Source of the DNA: Flavobacterium poyangense
GTDB lineage: Bacteria; Bacteroidota; Bacteroidia; Flavobacteriales; Flavobacteriaceae
Length of the DNA stretch: 64,000 bases
Assembly: GCF_011751075.1 (NCBI RefSeq)
Contig: NZ_JAALLN010000003.1
Span: 248,001-312,000 of the forward strand
Direction: 5' to 3'
Shown: in pieces, positions 61,607-64,000 of the stretch
Layout of the letters: the number at the start of each line of letters is the position of its first letter
Numbering within the stretch: position 1 is the first letter of the stretch
The notes under the pieces: generated by a model
Databases searched by the model: none
Seen by the model: only the letters and a program-made list of their open reading frames with translations
Told to the model about the DNA's origin: nothing
Made by a program: the position numbers and the translations under genes

Positions 61607-62764
61607 CTAAGTTTCTTTTAGCGTGTTTTTTTTCTTAAAGTATAAAGCAATATAAGCAAGTACAGAACAGACTAGACCAATAAGGATCATATTCCAGATG
61701 GAGTTTGTGGTTTGAGAAAAAGTTCCGTTTTCGATAATTAAGATTCGAAAAGCTTTTAAAAAATGTGTTAGGGGAATTACATTGGCAATAATCTGAATTG
61801 CATAGGGCATCTGACTTAATGGCCAGGTAAATCCGCTTAGAATAAAACTTGGTGTGGCTATAACCATCAGAATCTCGGTAGCTTTTAGCTGATTCGGTAC
61901 AATAATACTGACTAAGATGCCAATAAAAGATACCGAAAGCACAAATACGCCCGCAACAAAAGTTAGTGGAAGTAAATTTTCGTAGAAAGGAATCCGGAAC
62001 CATATAGTAAAAAGCCAATAGATGAGCCAAACGCCGAAACTCATAATCAGATAAGGAATAATTTTTACAGCCAGCATTTTTAAGATGGAGGGACATCTCT
62101 GTACTAAAGTTAAAAAAGTTCCATTTTCAAATTCCGAAGCAAAAGATAATGCCAGTCCTAATAATAAGACTTGTTGTAAAACTGTTGCTAAAACACCTGG
62201 CCAAAGAAAATACATATAATTGGTACTGCGGTTGTATTTTTTTACAAAAGTAGTTTTAAAAGGTTCGTATTGTGAGCCCAGTAAATTCTCCGGAACACCT
62301 TGTTTTCTTAAGGTTTCGATTTGACCCCCCGCTTTTAAAGTGCCCAGACAAATTTGTATGGCTGTAGAGGCATAATTGGCAGTTAAGACGTTTGAGGTGT
62401 TTACAATGGTGGTAATTTCCGGATATTTTTTGGTCAATGTCATTTTTTCAAAATCTTTCGGAATAATAACAACACAAACCGCTTCTTTTTGTATGGCAAT
62501 TTGGGAAAGCTTATTTTGATCGTATAAAATAGAGGCAATAGACAAAACTTCATTGTCTTCAAACATTTGAATCGCTTTCGAACTTAACTCAGATTGATCC
62601 TGATCGATAACGAGTATCGGTAAATCGGTTACTTTTCCTTTGCCGTACACATAACCCAGTAAAACACCGTAGAGTATAGGGGCACCGATAAAAAGAATTC
62701 GAAGCACCTTGTTTTTCCAAAACAATTGAAATTCCCGCTTAAGCAATGAAAAGAAGTTTCGCAT
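61607..62764 (-). CDS. ABC-2 type transporter permease
   Basis: 385 residues. N-terminal membrane helix, a large extracytoplasmic domain (about 50-180; DLPILVIDQDQSELSSKAIQ), then five helices (from about 185). LPLTFVAGVFVLSVSFIGIL and SGFTWPLSQMPYAIQ are typical of the ABC2_membrane_3 (YhhJ/YbhR-like) group. It is the last gene of the TolC-HlyD-permease operon. The matching ATPase is not in the window and may lie beyond or be encoded elsewhere. Confidence 0.9.
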   Translation of the reverse strand: MRNFFSLLKREFQLFWKNKVLRILFIGAPILYGVLLGYVYGKGKVTDLPILVIDQDQSELSSKAIQMFEDNEVLSIASILYDQNKLSQIAIQKEAVCVVIIPKDFEKMTLTKKYPEITTIVNTSNVLTANYASTAIQICLGTLKAGGQIETLRKQGVPENLLGSQYEPFKTTFVKKYNRSTNYMYFLWPGVLATVLQQVLLLGLALSFASEFENGTFLTLVQRCPSILKMLAVKIIPYLIMSFGVWLIYWLFTIWFRIPFYENLLPLTFVAGVFVLSVSFIGILVSIIVPNQLKATEILMVIATPSFILSGFTWPLSQMPYAIQIIANVIPLTHFLKAFRILIIENGTFSQTTNSIWNMILIGLVCSVLAYIALYFKKKNTLKET

Positions 62765-62766
62765 GA

Positions 62767-63720
62767 TTAAAGAGATAAAGTAACGGTTGTTTTTGTAATC
62801 AGATCTTTTGTTTCTTGGGTGTTGGAAGGTGTTATTTTTATTTCAAACAAACTTTCCTGCATCTCATAGTCGGGATAGGCTGTCGCAATATTTCCATAAG
62901 CGCCCAGTTGTTTTATTGTGCTGATGGTTCCTTTGATGGTGGTTTTTTGATAAGGAATCTGAACAGTTATTTCCTGTCCCTTTTTAAATTTAGCCAATTG
63001 ACTTTCGGGTATAGTAAATCGAAAGTAAGTACTGTTTACAAGGTAGCCATTAAATAAGGTATAACCCGGAAGTGCCAATTCGCCAATTTTTAAAGTGATG
63101 CTTTCGATACTCATAGGTTGTGGTGCAATAATATAGCGTTCTTTATCTGCCGTTTCTACTTCCTGCAAGGCACCAAGGGCTCTGTCCTGTTGTCCCAGTG
63201 CCATAGTTTGTTGTTCGATTCGGGCTCCTTTTTTGGCATCGTCCAGCTCCGCAATTACGGCATTGTATTGTGCCTGTGCCCCTTGGTATTTGGCAAAAGT
63301 CTCATCGTAAGTTTGTTGTGAAATTAAAGAGTCTTTGAGCATATTGGTTAATCGTCGAATCGATTTTTGAGCAAACTCATATTGTTCTTTTAGACCTGTT
63401 TTTTTAGCTTCAAGCTGTTTGATCTGATTTTCGGTGGCTCCTTTTACGGCCATATTGTATTGCGCTTTTGCTGAGACGACAGCTCCTTCTGCCTGACTTT
63501 TTTTGGCGTCAACTTCCGGAATATCGAGTATGGCAAGCGTATCACCTTTTTGAACAATGTCGCCTTCCTTTACAAATAGTTTTAAAATTTTACCGGGAAT
63601 TTTGCTGACAACAGCGATCTGCTCTTTTTCTATTTTTCCCTGAATTAAATCTTCCTTTTTTGTTTTTTGACATCCGATAAAAATAAAAAGTAATTGGATG
63701 ATGATAAGTGCTTTTTTCAT
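62767..63720 (-). CDS. HlyD-family periplasmic adaptor lipoprotein
   Basis: 317 residues. Lipobox FIGC (Cys about 17). Biotinyl-lipoyl half near 40-75 (VSKIPGKILKLFVKEGDIVQ), a long coiled coil (about 80-180; YNMAVKGATENQIKQLEAKK), then the beta-barrel domain (YFRFTIPESQLAKFKKGQEI). It bridges an inner-membrane ABC permease to TolC. It lies 2 bases from the permease gene and 12 bases from the TolC gene. Confidence 0.92.
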   Translation of the reverse strand: MKKALIIIQLLFIFIGCQKTKKEDLIQGKIEKEQIAVVSKIPGKILKLFVKEGDIVQKGDTLAILDIPEVDAKKSQAEGAVVSAKAQYNMAVKGATENQIKQLEAKKTGLKEQYEFAQKSIRRLTNMLKDSLISQQTYDETFAKYQGAQAQYNAVIAELDDAKKGARIEQQTMALGQQDRALGALQEVETADKERYIIAPQPMSIESITLKIGELALPGYTLFNGYLVNSTYFRFTIPESQLAKFKKGQEITVQIPYQKTTIKGTISTIKQLGAYGNIATAYPDYEMQESLFEIKITPSNTQETKDLITKTTVTLSL

Positions 63721-63732
63721 AAAACAGAACTT

Positions 63733-64000
63733 TTATTTGGATATTTTTTTTGATAGATTGCCGGTAGCGATGATGGTTTCAATAGCGGCTAATCGCTGAT
63801 CGATTAAAGTAGTGGTTTTGTTTACAGTAGCCCTGTAAGAGTCGTTTTCCGCTTCCAGACGTTCAGATATATTAATCAGACCTTCTTTGTATTGTTTGAT
63901 AGCCAGATTTAAATTATTGCCCGCGACTTTTTCCTGTTGCTGAGTAATTTCGATTTTTTGAGTCAGAACAGTATAGTCTGCTAAGTTTTTTTCGAGGAGT
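63733..64000 (-). CDS. TolC-family outer-membrane efflux protein, C-terminal part
   Basis: The frame enters from the right edge and stops at 63733, leaving 88 residues. NLNLAIKQYKEGLINISERL followed by EAENDSYRATVNKTTTLIDQ matches the last helical repeat of TolC-like proteins (the second coiled-coil hairpin). It forms the outer-membrane channel for the HlyD-ABC2 pump encoded downstream and is the first of the visible operon genes. Confidence 0.85.
   Translation of the reverse strand, partial: LLEKNLADYTVLTQKIEITQQQEKVAGNNLNLAIKQYKEGLINISERLEAENDSYRATVNKTTTLIDQRLAAIETIIATGNLSKKISK

Overview
The window looks like a stretch of chromosome from a Flavobacterium-like member of the Bacteroidota. 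The evidence is AT-rich DNA, repeated promoters of the TTTG-N18/19-TAnnTTTG type, almost no Shine-Dalgarno sites, and many Bacteroidota-typical families (HYC_CC_PP, DUF3347, DUF4290, DUF4199, DUF5686, GlmU-like, TonB-dependent receptors, PorT-like barrels). A 6S-like RNA lies between zapA and rny. No plasmid, phage, IS transposase or CRISPR array was found. Both edges cut genes: an HMA-domain protein (probably a copper ATPase) at the left and a TolC-family protein at the right.

Layout. 1-2.1 kb: copper/heavy-metal locus (HMA protein, AraC-type regulator with its own HMA-like domain, DUF3347 protein, Cys/His-rich HYC_CC_PP protein). 2.2-4.3 kb: AraC regulator divergent from an AraJ-like exporter. 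4.6-7.2 kb: metNIQ methionine importer with a textbook promoter. 7.4-14.2 kb: small accessory and stress-type genes (caspase-like-fold suspect, carboxypeptidase-regulatory-domain protein, Zn-ribbon protein, DUF2200, two VOC proteins, AraC, SRPBCC, DUF4287). 14.5-17 kb: S41-protease lipoprotein paired with a beta-barrel. 17.5-20.1 kb: decayed NmrA-type gene, MFS exporter and AraC regulator. 20.9-31.8 kb: core genes (tRNA-Met, START-like protein, class IV aminotransferase, YqgE, HU, fmt, recQ, AAA ATPase, DUF493, DUF4290, murA, CDF transporter). 32.5-39.8 kb: DUF5686 outer-membrane protein, aroQ and five paralogous beta-barrel genes, four of them in tandem. 39.9-50.1 kb: xerD, PAS histidine kinase, rny, 6S-like RNA, zapA, coiled-coil protein, M23 peptidase, TonB receptor, EF-hand-like lipoprotein. 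50.4-64 kb: DUF2971 protein, an operon of phospho-sugar mutase, DUF1016 nuclease and ABC exporter, GT2 glycosyltransferase, DUF4199, L31 type B, GlmU-like protein, ABC-F protein, and a TolC-HlyD-ABC2 efflux operon.

Working together: the metal locus couples metal sensing (HMA-AraC) to periplasmic metal proteins. metN, metI and metQ form one importer. zapA, the coiled-coil gene, the 6S-like RNA and rny are collinear on one strand. The last three genes form a tripartite efflux pump.

Non-coding DNA is unusually structured. It holds GC-rich hairpin repeats built on GCYCCGGAGGRGC, several short tandem arrays with periods of exactly 7 or 8 bp, and several imperfect inverted repeats. No single dramatic new system was identified. 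The best leads are the MurA with Asp in place of the active-site Cys, the 6S-like RNA with its conserved zapA neighbourhood, the hairpin and tandem-repeat families, the barrel gene ladder, and a possible degenerate caspase-like protein.
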